A stretch of 64,000 nt of DNA from Rhodobacter sp. (GTDB lineage Bacteria; Pseudomonadota; Alphaproteobacteria; Rhodobacterales; Rhodobacteraceae), in NCBI GenBank assembly GCA_020637555.1, contig JACKKF010000005.1, positions 325,626 to 389,625 of the forward strand, in the 5' to 3' direction. Positions 44,784 to 53,458 of the stretch are shown here, in pieces. Position 1 is the first letter of the stretch, and every line of letters begins with the position of its first letter. The notes beneath the pieces were generated by a model. That model had not been told where the DNA came from. It saw only the letters and a list, made by a program, of their open reading frames with translations, and made no database searches. Both the position numbers and the translations under genes were made by a program.

Positions 44784-46259
44784 TCAGGGCCAGGAAACGG
44801 CGGTCAGGTCGATCGCGGCCGTCGGCTGGTTGCGCCACAGCCCCTCGATCCCGGTGCGCGCCACCGTCGGCACGGCCAGTTCGAACAGATAGGCGTTGAC
44901 GTAATCCTCGGCGATGATGCGCTGGGCCTGTTGCAGCAGGGCGGTGCGCTGCGCCGGATCGGTGGTTTCGTTCAGCGTGCTCATCAGCGCCTGGAACGCG
45001 GGGTTGTCATACTGGAAGTAATAGTCCGGGTTCGCATAGATGCCGATGTCCATGGGTTCGGTATGGCTGACGATGGTCAGGCCGAAATCATGCCCACGGA
45101 AGGTGGTTTCCAGCCATTGCGCCCATTCCTGGTTCTGGATTTCCGTCTGGATGCCGACGGCGCGCAGTTGCGCGGCGATGATCTCGCCGCCACGGCGGGC
45201 ATAGGACGGCGGGGGCAGGGTCATCACCGTGGTGAACCCGTCGGGATAGCCGGCCTCGGTCAGGAGTTGACGCGCGCGTTCGGGATCATAGTTCGACAGC
45301 GCGGTCAGATCCACATAGTCCGGGTTATGCGGCGCGAAATGGGTGCCGATCGGCGTGCCCAGCCCATACATCGCCCCGTCGATGATCGCCTGACGGTCGA
45401 TCGCATGGGCGACGGCCTCGCGCACGAGGCGGTTGTTGAACGGCTCGCGACCGTTGTTCATGGCCAGGATGGTTTCGCCCTCGGTGTTGCCGACCAGGAC
45501 CTGAAAGCGCGGGTCCGCTTCGAACTGGGGCAGGTTTTCAGGCGCGGGATAGCCGACGAAGACATCCACGTCTTCGGCCATCAGCGCGGCAAAGGCGGCC
45601 GTCGGATCCGAGATGAAGCGGAATGTCGCCGTTTCCAGCACCGCCGGCGTGCCCCAGTAGTTGGGGTTGCGCGTGATGTCGATATGGTCGCCCTGCACCC
45701 AGTCCTGGAACATGAAGGCGCCGGTGCCGACCGGATGCGTCGCCGCCTCGCCGATGCTTTCGGGGGCAACGATCACCGCGTCGCCCCAGGCCAGGTTGAA
45801 CAGAAGCGAGCCGTTGGGCGCGCTGAGGGTGATCCGCACCGTCAACGGGTCGACCACGGACACATCCGCGATCGAGGCGAACAGACCTTTTTGCGCGTTG
45901 GTGCTGTCCTCGGCCCGGGCCCGGTCGAGCGAGAATTTCACGTCCTCGGCGTCCATGGTGGTGCCGTCGTGAAAGGTCACGCCGCTGTGCAGATGGAAGG
46001 TATAGACCAGCCCGTCCTCGGAGATGTCCCAGCTTTCCGCCAGCCCGGGCACGACCGAGCCGTCGGACATGAAGCGCGTGAGACCCTCGAAGATGTTGGA
46101 ATAGACGACCGAGTCGATCGCCTGCGCCGCACCCGCCGTCGGGTCCAGGTTCGGCGGCTCGAGCTGCATCGCCACGTTCAGGTGCGGGTGCTGCGCGAAG
46201 GCTGCGGTCGCGAACAGCGCCGTGGTCCCCGCCAGCAGAAACGTCGTCAGTTTGCTCAT
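44784..46259 (-). CDS. ABC transporter substrate-binding protein, family 5 (peptide/nickel type)
   Basis: A 491-residue periplasmic receptor with a Sec signal peptide (about 1-22, ending ATAAFA). Family 5 features are LEPPNLDPTAGAAQAIDSVVYSNIFEGL, LAESWDISEDGLVYTFHLHSGVTFHDGT and RNPNYWG. The ligand could be an oligopeptide or a peptide-like compound. It is encoded between the M20 deacylase and the permeases. Confidence 0.94.
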   Translation of the reverse strand: MSKLTTFLLAGTTALFATAAFAQHPHLNVAMQLEPPNLDPTAGAAQAIDSVVYSNIFEGLTRFMSDGSVVPGLAESWDISEDGLVYTFHLHSGVTFHDGTTMDAEDVKFSLDRARAEDSTNAQKGLFASIADVSVVDPLTVRITLSAPNGSLLFNLAWGDAVIVAPESIGEAATHPVGTGAFMFQDWVQGDHIDITRNPNYWGTPAVLETATFRFISDPTAAFAALMAEDVDVFVGYPAPENLPQFEADPRFQVLVGNTEGETILAMNNGREPFNNRLVREAVAHAIDRQAIIDGAMYGLGTPIGTHFAPHNPDYVDLTALSNYDPERARQLLTEAGYPDGFTTVMTLPPPSYARRGGEIIAAQLRAVGIQTEIQNQEWAQWLETTFRGHDFGLTIVSHTEPMDIGIYANPDYYFQYDNPAFQALMSTLNETTDPAQRTALLQQAQRIIAEDYVNAYLFELAVPTVARTGIEGLWRNQPTAAIDLTAVSWP

Positions 46260-46274
46260 GTTCTTTTCTCCCTG

Positions 46275-47588
46275 TTATTCCGTTTCAGGCAACAGAAGCG
46301 CCGCCAGGCTGCGCGCCATGACCGCCGCGCTGTCCATCATATCGTCCACGCCCACATATTCATCGGGTTTGTGCGCGAGTTCCAGCAATCCGGGGCCATA
46401 GGCCACACAGTTCTTCAATTTGCCGATGCGGTCGATATGTTTCTGGTCGTAGCTGCCGGGCGAGGCCACGAACTCGGCGTCCTTGCCCATGACATCGTGA
46501 ATCGCGGCCGCGACGGTGCGCGCCACCGGGGCGTCGCGGTCGGTCATCGTCGGCACGACATGGTTCAATTCGCGCACCGCATAGTCGAAGCGGGGCCGGT
46601 CGCGTTTCAACCCCTCGAGCAGGCCGATGATCTCGTCGCGCACGCCATCCAGCGTTTCCTCGACCAGATAGCGGCGGTCCACGACGATGCGGCAGCTGTC
46701 CGGCACGCAATGCGAGGGCAGGGCGGTCGAACCGGGCGGCTGCTCGGGCTGGCCACCGTGGATCGCGTTGATGTTCATGGTGGACGAGCGCGCGCCCTCG
46801 GGGACCACCGGCATGTCGGTGCGCCGCGCCGCCATGGCGGGGAACAGCTTTTCCTCGAAGGTATTCAGCACCGCGCCCATATGGCGAACCGCGCAGTCGC
46901 CGAGAAACGGCATGGACCCATGCGCGATCTCGCCGAAGGTTTCGATCTCGGCCCACCAGCCGCCGCGATGCCCCAGGCAGACGCGGTCCTTCTGCAGCGG
47001 TTCGGGGATGATGACGTGCTGCACCTTTTGCGGCGAAAAGAAACCCTGTTCGGCCAGATAGGCGACGCCGCCATAGCCGCCCGATTCCTCGTCCGCGGTG
47101 CCCGAAATCTCGATCGCGCCGGCGAATTCGGGAAAGGTCGCGATGAAGGCCTCGGCCGCAATGATCGAGGCGGCAAGCCCGCCCTTCATGTCGCATGATC
47201 CACGGCCATAGATCCTGCCGTCCCGCAAGAGCCCGCCGAACGGGTCTACCGTCCAGCCCGAGCCGACCTCGACCACGTCGATATGGCTGGTGAAATGCAC
47301 GCAGTCGCCGGGCCGCTTGCCCTCGCGCCGGGCGACGACGTTCCAGCGCGGGTAGGCCTCGCAGTCGCCGGGCGTGCCGTGGGCGCGAATCATCTGCGTC
47401 TGGAACCCCGAGGCCCTGAGCCGGCGTTCGAGATACGCGCAGATGTCGTGGTAATTCTCGCCGGGCGGGTTCAGCGTGGGAATTCGGATCAGGTCCTGCG
47501 TCAGCGCGATCAGGTCCTCGCGCCGGTCGGCGAGGGCGGCGGAAAGTGCGGCGGCGCGGCGGTCCGGGGGGGCGATGCTGTCATCCAT
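46275..47588 (-). CDS. M20 family deacylase (ArgE/DapE type)
   Basis: A 437-residue metallo-hydrolase from ATG 47588. A GTG two codons upstream is possible. Metal ligands are visible: His and Asp in FTSHIDVVEVG, Asp in GRGSCDMKGG, the Glu-Glu pair in TADEESGGYGG and the C-terminal His in ELAHKPDEY. The dimerisation domain (about 190-320) is intact. Family members hydrolyse N-acyl amino acids, succinyl-diaminopimelate or dipeptides. Its position first in an operon with a peptide-type importer suggests it acts on the imported compound. Confidence 0.9.
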   Translation of the reverse strand: MDDSIAPPDRRAAALSAALADRREDLIALTQDLIRIPTLNPPGENYHDICAYLERRLRASGFQTQMIRAHGTPGDCEAYPRWNVVARREGKRPGDCVHFTSHIDVVEVGSGWTVDPFGGLLRDGRIYGRGSCDMKGGLAASIIAAEAFIATFPEFAGAIEISGTADEESGGYGGVAYLAEQGFFSPQKVQHVIIPEPLQKDRVCLGHRGGWWAEIETFGEIAHGSMPFLGDCAVRHMGAVLNTFEEKLFPAMAARRTDMPVVPEGARSSTMNINAIHGGQPEQPPGSTALPSHCVPDSCRIVVDRRYLVEETLDGVRDEIIGLLEGLKRDRPRFDYAVRELNHVVPTMTDRDAPVARTVAAAIHDVMGKDAEFVASPGSYDQKHIDRIGKLKNCVAYGPGLLELAHKPDEYVGVDDMMDSAAVMARSLAALLLPETE

Positions 47589-47610
47589 CGGCACAGAGTG
47601 GCCCGAGACA

Positions 47611-47632
47611 AATACGGTATCAAGACCGTATT
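47611..47632. promoter_or_regulatory. Perfect palindrome between the M20 deacylase and PAS-LuxR genes
   Basis: AATACGGT-ATCAAG-ACCGTATT, a perfect 8-bp inverted repeat around a 6-base spacer. It is centred in the 52-base divergent spacer, 22 bases from the deacylase start and 8 from the regulator start. It is the probable binding site of the LuxR-type regulator. Confidence 0.75.
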
Positions 47633-47640
47633 ATTACGGC

Positions 47641-48204
47641 ATGACACCCGAATCGCCCCAGACCGCCCAGGATTTTGCGCTGATGGCCTTTCATGGCGCG
47701 CCCATCGCCCTGGTGATGACCGAGCGCCGGGTGATCCGCAGTTGCAACCTGACCTTCGCGCGGCTGCTGGGTTATCGGATCGACGATCTGATCGGCCAGT
47801 CCTTTCGCATCTTCTACGGTTCGGACGAGGAATTCGAGGGCATTCGCGATATCGGCCTGACCACCCTGCGCGAAACCGGCCAATACACCGACGAGCGGTT
47901 GGTGCGTCACCGCGCGGGCCACTCGCTGTGGTGCCGGTTCCGCGCCAGCACGCTGGTTCCCGATGCCCCGCTGGACCGCATCGTGATGAGCTTTGCCCGC
48001 ATCCACGAGGGCGGTCCCGTCAGCCTGTCCAAGCGCGAGCGCCAGGTGCTTGAACTGATGAACCGGCGCCTGACCAGCAAGGAAATCGCGGCCTGTCTGG
48101 GGCTGAGCGCGCGCACCGTCGATGACGTGCGGGGCCGGTTGATCAAACGCTTCGGCGTGCGCCGGGCGGCCGATATCCTGGGATTGCTGGGTGGGCGCAG
48201 TTGA
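47641..48204 (+). CDS. PAS-LuxR transcriptional regulator
   Basis: A 187-residue regulator from ATG 47641. The N-terminal PAS domain (about residues 10-115: APIALVMTERRVIRSCNLTFARLLGY) is followed by a LuxR/GerE helix-turn-helix (LSKRERQVLELMNRRLTSKEIAACLGLSARTV, cut here by its DNA-recognition helix). The missing receiver domain means it senses a ligand or redox state directly through PAS. It is divergent from the long catabolic operon and separated from it only by the palindrome at 47611-47632. It probably controls that operon and itself. Confidence 0.9.
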   Translation: MTPESPQTAQDFALMAFHGAPIALVMTERRVIRSCNLTFARLLGYRIDDLIGQSFRIFYGSDEEFEGIRDIGLTTLRETGQYTDERLVRHRAGHSLWCRFRASTLVPDAPLDRIVMSFARIHEGGPVSLSKRERQVLELMNRRLTSKEIAACLGLSARTVDDVRGRLIKRFGVRRAADILGLLGGRS

Positions 48205-48300
48205 CCCGGCGCCCGGGTGCCCGGTCGCGGTGTTTTCATCCCGGTCCGGTTCCGGCCGGGCTAGACTGTGCGGCACAGGGATCAACAGGCGGGGCGGGGC

Positions 48301-48759
48301 ATGATCGGACTGTGGCGTCTGGCGTATTGGGCCAGTTTCGGGGCCGCGCTGGCGGTGGTGCTGGCGGGCGGCGTCTATGCCGGGTTTGCCTATGCGCTGC
48401 AGGCCGCGCCCTTTCGGGGGGCGCCCTTTGACCCCGCGCGCTGGCAGGCGGTCTGGCGCTGCGACGGTCTGGACGGGGCGGCGTGCACCCTGCGTCGCGC
48501 CGACTGCCCGCGGGGCCCGATGGTGGCCGATCTGGTCGGTCGGCATCTGGCCCCGGGCGGGCTGGACCGCGCCCGGGTGCGGGCGATGATCGGTCCGCCC
48601 GACGTGCAGGGGCCACTCGCGCTGCATGGCATCCACCAGCCCGATTGCGACGAGGTCCTTCTGGGCATGTGCAGCGGTTTCGGTATCGACTGGGACACGC
48701 TGGCGGTCTGCTATGACCGGCAGGGTCACATCGCCGCAACCGGCCACGTCCAGCATTGA
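48301..48759 (+). CDS. Small membrane-anchored protein of unknown function
   Basis: A 152-residue protein with one N-terminal membrane helix (about residues 4-32) followed by a soluble domain. The domain contains five cysteines (WRCDGLDGAACTLRRADCP, then PDCDEVLLGMC) and probably lies in the periplasm with disulphide bonds. I do not recognise the family. It is convergent with preA, and a terminator that ends preA starts at its stop codon. Confidence 0.7.
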   Translation: MIGLWRLAYWASFGAALAVVLAGGVYAGFAYALQAAPFRGAPFDPARWQAVWRCDGLDGAACTLRRADCPRGPMVADLVGRHLAPGGLDRARVRAMIGPPDVQGPLALHGIHQPDCDEVLLGMCSGFGIDWDTLAVCYDRQGHIAATGHVQH

Positions 48760-48791
48760 AAAAGACCGGCGCGCAGGGAGCGACGCGCCGG
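48758..48791 (-). terminator. Rho-independent terminator of preT-preA
   Basis: Read on the minus strand, CCGGCGCG and CGCGCCGG form a perfect 8-bp stem (48784-48791 with 48766-48773, ten-base loop) followed by TCTTTTTC. Confidence 0.8.
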
Positions 48792-48871
48792 CCCAGGCGC
48801 CGCGGGCGATCGGGACCGCCCGTCAGTATGCCGTCGCCCGGTCGCCTCTTGCCCCGACGACCGGGCTGTCC

Positions 48872-50176
48872 TCATTCGGCCGCGCGGGCCATCGGGTTGT
48901 TGGGGTGCGTGGTCCAGTCGGCCGGCGCGGCCTCGACCGTCTTTCCGGTGCGCGCGTCCTGCGTGCCCGGGGCCAGGCGTTCCATGGTGATGCACCCCTC
49001 GACCGGGCAGACGTTGACGCAGAGATTGCAGGCCACGCATTCGGCATCGTTGACCTCGAACACGCGGTCCGGCTTCTGCCAGATCGCCTGATGCGACGTG
49101 TCCTCGCAGGCGGCGAAACACCGGCCGCAGCCGATGCAGGCGTCGGGGTCGATCCGGGCCTTGGTGACGTAGTTGAGGTTCAGATACTGCCAATCGGTGA
49201 CATTCGGCACCGCCCGCCCGGTGACCTGTTCGACCGAGGTCAGGCCCTTGCGGTCCATCCACAGGCTCAAGCCGGCGGTCAGTTCCTTGATGATTCCAAA
49301 GCCATAGGTCATCGCGGCCGTGCAAACCTGCACGTTGCCCGCGCCCAGGGTCAGGAATTCGGCCGCGTCCCGCCAGGTGGTGACGCCGCCGATCCCGCTG
49401 ATCGGCAGATCGGCCGTTTCGGGGTTGCGGGCGATCTCGGCCACCATGTTCAGCGCGATCGGCTTGACGGCCGGGCCGCAATAGCCGCCATGCGTGCCCT
49501 TTCCGTCAATGGTGGGTTCCGGCGCGAAATCGTCCAGATCCACCGAGGTGATCGAATTGATGGTGTTGATCAGGCTGACCGCATCGGCACCGCCGCGCTT
49601 TGCCGCCAGTGCCGGCAGGCGCACATCGGTGATGTTGGGGGTCAGCTTGACGATCACCGGCATCCGCGTGGTCTGCTTGCACCAGCGGGTGATCCGTTCG
49701 ATCAGGTCGGGGTTCTGCCCGACCGCCGCGCCCATGCCGCGTTCGGACATGCCGTGCGGGCAACCGCAGTTCAGTTCGATTCCGTCGGCGCCCGTTTCCT
49801 CGACCAGCGGCAGGATTGCCTTCCAGGCCTCCTCGACGCAGGGCACCATGAGCGAGGCGATCAGCGCGCGGTCCGGGTAGTCGCGTTTGACCACCTTCAT
49901 CTCGCGCAGGTTCACCTCGAGCGGGCGGTCGGTGATCAGTTCGATGTTGTTCAGCCCCAGCAGCCGCCGGTCCGCCCCCCAGATCGCGCCATAGCGCGGC
50001 CCGTTGACATTGACCACGGGCGGGCCGGCCTCGCCCAGGGTTTTCCAGACGACGCCGCCCCAGCCGGCCTGAAACGCGCGACGGACGTTGATTTCCTTGT
50101 CGGTCGGCGGGGCCGAGGCCAGCCAGAACGGGTTCGGAGACTTGATCCCCACGAAAGTCGAAGTCAGGTTTGCCAT
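48872..50176 (-). CDS. preA: NAD-dependent dihydropyrimidine dehydrogenase subunit PreA
   Basis: The catalytic subunit that reduces uracil and thymine in the reductive pyrimidine pathway. The 434-residue protein has an FMN-binding TIM barrel (about 1-310) with the active-site region ELNCGCPHGMSERGMG. Two [4Fe-4S] sites follow in the C-terminal ferredoxin domain (CIGCGRCFAACEDTSH; CVACNLCVNVCPVEGC). It starts 14 bases after the preT stop, and a terminator follows. Dihydropyrimidinase and beta-ureidopropionase genes, the next steps, are not in the window. Confidence 0.95.
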   Translation of the reverse strand: MANLTSTFVGIKSPNPFWLASAPPTDKEINVRRAFQAGWGGVVWKTLGEAGPPVVNVNGPRYGAIWGADRRLLGLNNIELITDRPLEVNLREMKVVKRDYPDRALIASLMVPCVEEAWKAILPLVEETGADGIELNCGCPHGMSERGMGAAVGQNPDLIERITRWCKQTTRMPVIVKLTPNITDVRLPALAAKRGGADAVSLINTINSITSVDLDDFAPEPTIDGKGTHGGYCGPAVKPIALNMVAEIARNPETADLPISGIGGVTTWRDAAEFLTLGAGNVQVCTAAMTYGFGIIKELTAGLSLWMDRKGLTSVEQVTGRAVPNVTDWQYLNLNYVTKARIDPDACIGCGRCFAACEDTSHQAIWQKPDRVFEVNDAECVACNLCVNVCPVEGCITMERLAPGTQDARTGKTVEAAPADWTTHPNNPMARAAE

Positions 50177-50190
50177 GGTTTTTCGACGGG

Positions 50191-51534
50191 TCAGCCCGCC
50201 GCCCCCGTCAGATGTGCGTGAATGTCCTCGGCCGCGTCGCGGCCCTGGGCGACGGCGGTGACGGTCAGATCCTCGCCGCCGGTGGCGCAGTCGCCCCCTG
50301 CCCAGACCCCGGCCAGCGACGTGCGCCCGGCCGCGTCCACCGCGATCTTGCCACCGTCGATCGTCAGCCCCTCGGGTGCGCCCGCGAGTGTCTGGCCAAT
50401 GGCCTTGAACACCTGATCCGCGGGCAGGATGAAGGTCTCGCCCGTGCGTTCCAGGCCGGTCGCACCCTCGCGGGTATAGGCGAACTCCACCGCCTCGACC
50501 GTGCCGGTGCCGGTGATCGCGACGGGCATGGCATTGGTCAGGACCGTGACGCCTTCGGTCGCGGCATGGCTGATCTCGTAATCCGAGGCCGCCATCGCGC
50601 CACGGTCGCGCCGGTAGACCAGGCTGACACGCTCGGCGCCCAGCAGGCGCGACTGCACCGCGGCGTCAACCGCGGTCATGCCGCCACCGATCACCACCAC
50701 ATGGCGGCCGATGGGCAGGGTGGACAGATCGGCGGTCTGGCGCAATTCGGCAATGAAATCGACCGCGTCGCGCACGCCAGGCAGGTCCTCGCCGGGGATG
50801 CGCAGGGCATTGACGCCCGCCAGGCCGATGCCCAGGAACACCGCGTCATGGTCGGCTTTCAGCGCATCGAGGGTGATCGCCCCCCCCAGCGCCGATCCGG
50901 TCTGCACGGTGATCCCGCCGATCCGCAACAGCCAGTCGACTTCGGCCTGGGCAATGCCGTTCGCCGCCTTGTAGGCGGCGATGCCGTATTCGTTCAGACC
51001 GCCGGCCTTGGGCCGCGCGTCGTGCAGCACCACCGTGTGTCCCAGCATGGCCAGCCGATGCGCGCAGGCCAGCCCGGCGGGACCGGCCCCGACCACCGCA
51101 ATGCGCTTGCCGGTCGCGGGCGCGCGTTCAAAGGGATGCTCGTTCGCCAGCAACAGCCCGTCGGTCGCATGGCGCTGCAGGCGCCCGATCTCGACCGGCG
51201 CGCCCTCGGCCACCTCGCGCACACAGGCCCCTTCGCACAAGGTTTCGGTCGGGCAGACGCGGGCACACATGCCGCCCAGGATGTTCTGGGCCAGGATCGT
51301 GCGTGCCGCCGCCTCGGGCAGTCCGGCCTGGATCTGGCGGATGAACAGCGGGATGTCGATCGCCGTGGGGCAGGCGGTCACACAGGGCGCGTCATGGCAG
51401 AAATAGCAGCGATCCGCGGCGACACGCGCCTCGTGATCGTCGAACGCGGGGTAAAGATCGTCGAAATGCGCCGCGAGTTCGGCGCTGTCCAGACGCGCGG
51501 CGACGATGCCGCCGGTCTGCGGGGAATGGGACAC
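50191..51534 (-). CDS. preT: NAD-dependent dihydropyrimidine dehydrogenase subunit PreT
   Basis: The electron-transfer partner of PreA, related to the small subunit of glutamate synthase. The 447-residue protein has N-terminal iron-sulfur cysteines (CYFCHDAPCVTACP; CARVCPTETLCEGAC), an FAD site (VVGAGPAGLACAHRL, near residue 146) and an NAD site (VVVIGGGMTAVDAAVQ). GGDCATGGEDLTVTAVAQGR near the end is typical. A perfect inverted repeat lies in its leader about 55 bases before the start. Confidence 0.95.
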   Translation of the reverse strand: MSHSPQTGGIVAARLDSAELAAHFDDLYPAFDDHEARVAADRCYFCHDAPCVTACPTAIDIPLFIRQIQAGLPEAAARTILAQNILGGMCARVCPTETLCEGACVREVAEGAPVEIGRLQRHATDGLLLANEHPFERAPATGKRIAVVGAGPAGLACAHRLAMLGHTVVLHDARPKAGGLNEYGIAAYKAANGIAQAEVDWLLRIGGITVQTGSALGGAITLDALKADHDAVFLGIGLAGVNALRIPGEDLPGVRDAVDFIAELRQTADLSTLPIGRHVVVIGGGMTAVDAAVQSRLLGAERVSLVYRRDRGAMAASDYEISHAATEGVTVLTNAMPVAITGTGTVEAVEFAYTREGATGLERTGETFILPADQVFKAIGQTLAGAPEGLTIDGGKIAVDAAGRTSLAGVWAGGDCATGGEDLTVTAVAQGRDAAEDIHAHLTGAAG

Positions 51535-51587
51535 GGGCTACCTCCGGGTTGGCATGTGTTTTTCCCCCAGAGTGCCACGGTTCCAAA

Positions 51588-51605
51588 TTTTATCAACTGA
51601 TAAAA
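51588..51605. promoter_or_regulatory. Perfect inverted repeat in the preT promoter region
   Basis: TTTTATCA-AC-TGATAAAA, a perfect 8-bp inverted repeat in an AT-rich patch, about 54 bases before the preT start codon. It is a good operator candidate for pyrimidine catabolism. No regulator gene lies beside it. Confidence 0.6.
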
Positions 51606-51672
51606 AACCGGCACTGCGAAAAAACCGCCTGTGACCTGAAAACGCGCGAAAAGGCACCGCAAACGGCGCCTC

Positions 51673-51760
51673 TTTCATCTTGTCGAAAATACGCACGGGG
51701 ATTTTCAAGGGGGGCGTGCCCCCCTTGAAGCGGGGAGTTTGGGGGGCGGCAGCCCCCCAA
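51673..51760 (-). repeat. Dispersed hairpin-plus-tail unit, copy 4
   Basis: Read on the minus strand: hairpin 51739-51760 (9-bp arms), hairpin 51704-51729 (12-bp arms TTCAAGGGGGGC/GCCCCCCTTGAA), then a tail AATCCCCGTGCGTATT ending GACAAGATGAAAG. It matches copy 3 at 13852-13938 in order and sequence. It begins three bases after the nucleoside hydrolase stop, so it probably ends that transcript before preT. Confidence 0.8.
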
Positions 51761-51763
51761 GAC

Positions 51764-52696
51764 CTAGAGCCGCCCCAGTCGGTCGGTCAGCAGGGCAAAG
51801 AACCCCTCGGCGTCCATGTCGCCCATGAACAGCGCATTCGGCGCGCGCCCGCTGACCCGCCACCAGTCGGCCACGGTCATTCCCAGTGTCAGGGCGCTGC
51901 CGGTCTCGATCTCGACGTTGATCTCGCGGCCCGTGAACAGTTCGGGTTTCAGCAGATAGGCGATGGTGCAGGGGTCGTGCAGGGGCGCACCTTCGCTGCC
52001 GTATTTCTCCATGTCGAAGCGTTCGAAGAAATCGGTCCAGCTGGCCACCACCTGACCCACCGGGCCCAGGGCGCGCAGCGCCTCGATCCTGGGGCGGGTC
52101 GTCAGGGCCTTGTGCGTTACGTCCAGCGGCATGACCACCAGCGGGCAACCCGCGCGGAACACGATCTCGGCGGCCTCGGGGTCCACATGGATGTTGAACT
52201 CGGCGGCGGGGGTGATGTTGCCGACTTCGAAATAGGCGCCGCCCATCAGGACGATTTCGGCGATGCGTCCGACGATGTCGGGCGCCTTGCGCATCGCCAT
52301 GGCGATGTTGGTCAGCGGGCCGATCGGCACCAGCGTGACGCTTCCCGCGGGTTCCGCGCGCAGCGTGTCGATCAGGAAATCGACCGCATGGGCGCTCTGC
52401 AGCGGCATGGTGGGTGCCGGCAGGGCAACCCCGTCCAGACCGGTCTTGCCGTGCACATGTTCGGCCGTGATCAGCCGGCGCATCAGGGGCCGGTCGCACC
52501 CGGCAAAGACCCGCATGTCCGCCCGCCCGGCCAGTTCGCAGACCTTGCGCGCGTTCACCTCGGTCAGCGCCAGCGGCACGTTGCCGGCCACGCAGGTGAT
52601 GCCCAGCACCTCCAGTTCGGACGACGCCAGCGCCAGCAGGATCGCCACGGCGTCGTCCTGGCCCGGGTCGGTGTCGATGATGATCTTGCGCGGCAT
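51764..52696 (-). CDS. Nucleoside hydrolase (IUNH family)
   Basis: Splits the N-glycosidic bond of ribonucleosides to give the base and ribose. ATG 52696 gives 310 residues beginning MPRKIIIDTDPGQDDA, where the Asp cluster binds calcium and ribose. Later motifs are LVPIGPLTNIAMA, VLMGGAYFEVGNITPAAEFN and LHDPCTIAYLL. The His in the last motif matches the catalytic region of pyrimidine-active members. It lies upstream of preT-preA on the same strand, so release of uracil from uridine followed by its reduction is a sensible route. Confidence 0.93.
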   Translation of the reverse strand: MPRKIIIDTDPGQDDAVAILLALASSELEVLGITCVAGNVPLALTEVNARKVCELAGRADMRVFAGCDRPLMRRLITAEHVHGKTGLDGVALPAPTMPLQSAHAVDFLIDTLRAEPAGSVTLVPIGPLTNIAMAMRKAPDIVGRIAEIVLMGGAYFEVGNITPAAEFNIHVDPEAAEIVFRAGCPLVVMPLDVTHKALTTRPRIEALRALGPVGQVVASWTDFFERFDMEKYGSEGAPLHDPCTIAYLLKPELFTGREINVEIETGSALTLGMTVADWWRVSGRAPNALFMGDMDAEGFFALLTDRLGRL

Positions 52697-52862
52697 GGGT
52701 GGGGGCTCCGGTCCGAAAGACCGCGACGCTAGTGGTTTCCCGCGATCTTGTCGAGGCGCGCGCAATCGCCGCCACGCGCCGCAAAATGGCCGGGTTTCGC
52801 TGGCAGGGTGCGGGGGAAACAGGCTAAGGACAGCCCGAGTGACCTATCAGCGCGCAACTGGC

Positions 52863-53369
52863 ATGACCCATCCGACCGAGCCCCCCAGCTTCATCCCCGA
52901 CGCGGGCAACACGCGCGCCTTCCGCGATGCGCTGGGCGCCTTCGCAACCGGGGTCACCGTGATCACGGCGCCCGGTGCGCAGGGCGCGGTGGGGATCACG
53001 GCCAACAGCTTTGCCTCACTCTCGCTTGAGCCGCCACTGGTGCTGTGGTCGCCGGCGCGGGGGTCCCGGCGGTTCGACACGTTCGTGCAGGCATCGCATT
53101 TCGCCATTCATGTGCTGGGCGCGGCGCAGCGCGACCTGGCGGCACATTTCGCCCGTCACGCCCAGGCGTTCGACCTGCCCGGTATCGACACCAACGCGCA
53201 GGGCGTGCCGGTTCTGCCCGGTTGCCTGGCGGTTTTCGAATGCGCGCGCGAGGCTGTCCATGCCGGCGGCGATCACGCGATCGTCGTCGGGCGCGTTCTG
53301 GCCGCGCGTCACCGCAAGGGGGCGCCACTGGTCTTCCACGGTGGCCATTTCGGCGGCTTCGGCGATTGA
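52863..53369 (+). CDS. Flavin reductase domain protein
   Basis: A 168-residue protein of the flavin reductase-like (DIM6/NTAB) family. It supplies reduced flavin to partner monooxygenases or binds FMN itself. Starting at ATG 52863, the family motifs are FATGVTVITA, GITANSFASLSLEPPLVLW and the closing VFHGGHFGGFGD. The frame is open far upstream, but that region is the promoter and the antisense of the nucleoside hydrolase. No partner oxygenase is adjacent. A RutF-like role in pyrimidine use is conceivable but unproven. Confidence 0.88.
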   Translation: MTHPTEPPSFIPDAGNTRAFRDALGAFATGVTVITAPGAQGAVGITANSFASLSLEPPLVLWSPARGSRRFDTFVQASHFAIHVLGAAQRDLAAHFARHAQAFDLPGIDTNAQGVPVLPGCLAVFECAREAVHAGGDHAIVVGRVLAARHRKGAPLVFHGGHFGGFGD

Positions 53370-53458
53370 TCGGGTTGCCGGCTGACGAGGGCGCGTTTAC
53401 CCTCGGCTGCCACTGGCCCGCCACCGAATGACCCCAGCAGACAACGGGAACAGAGGCA

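Noticed and set aside
44001..47198. Plus-strand open frame of 1065 codons
   Set aside because: It is antisense to the permease, binding-protein and deacylase genes, which have full family motifs. Its protein is Arg-, His- and Gln-rich with no domain. It is a by-product of high GC at third positions.
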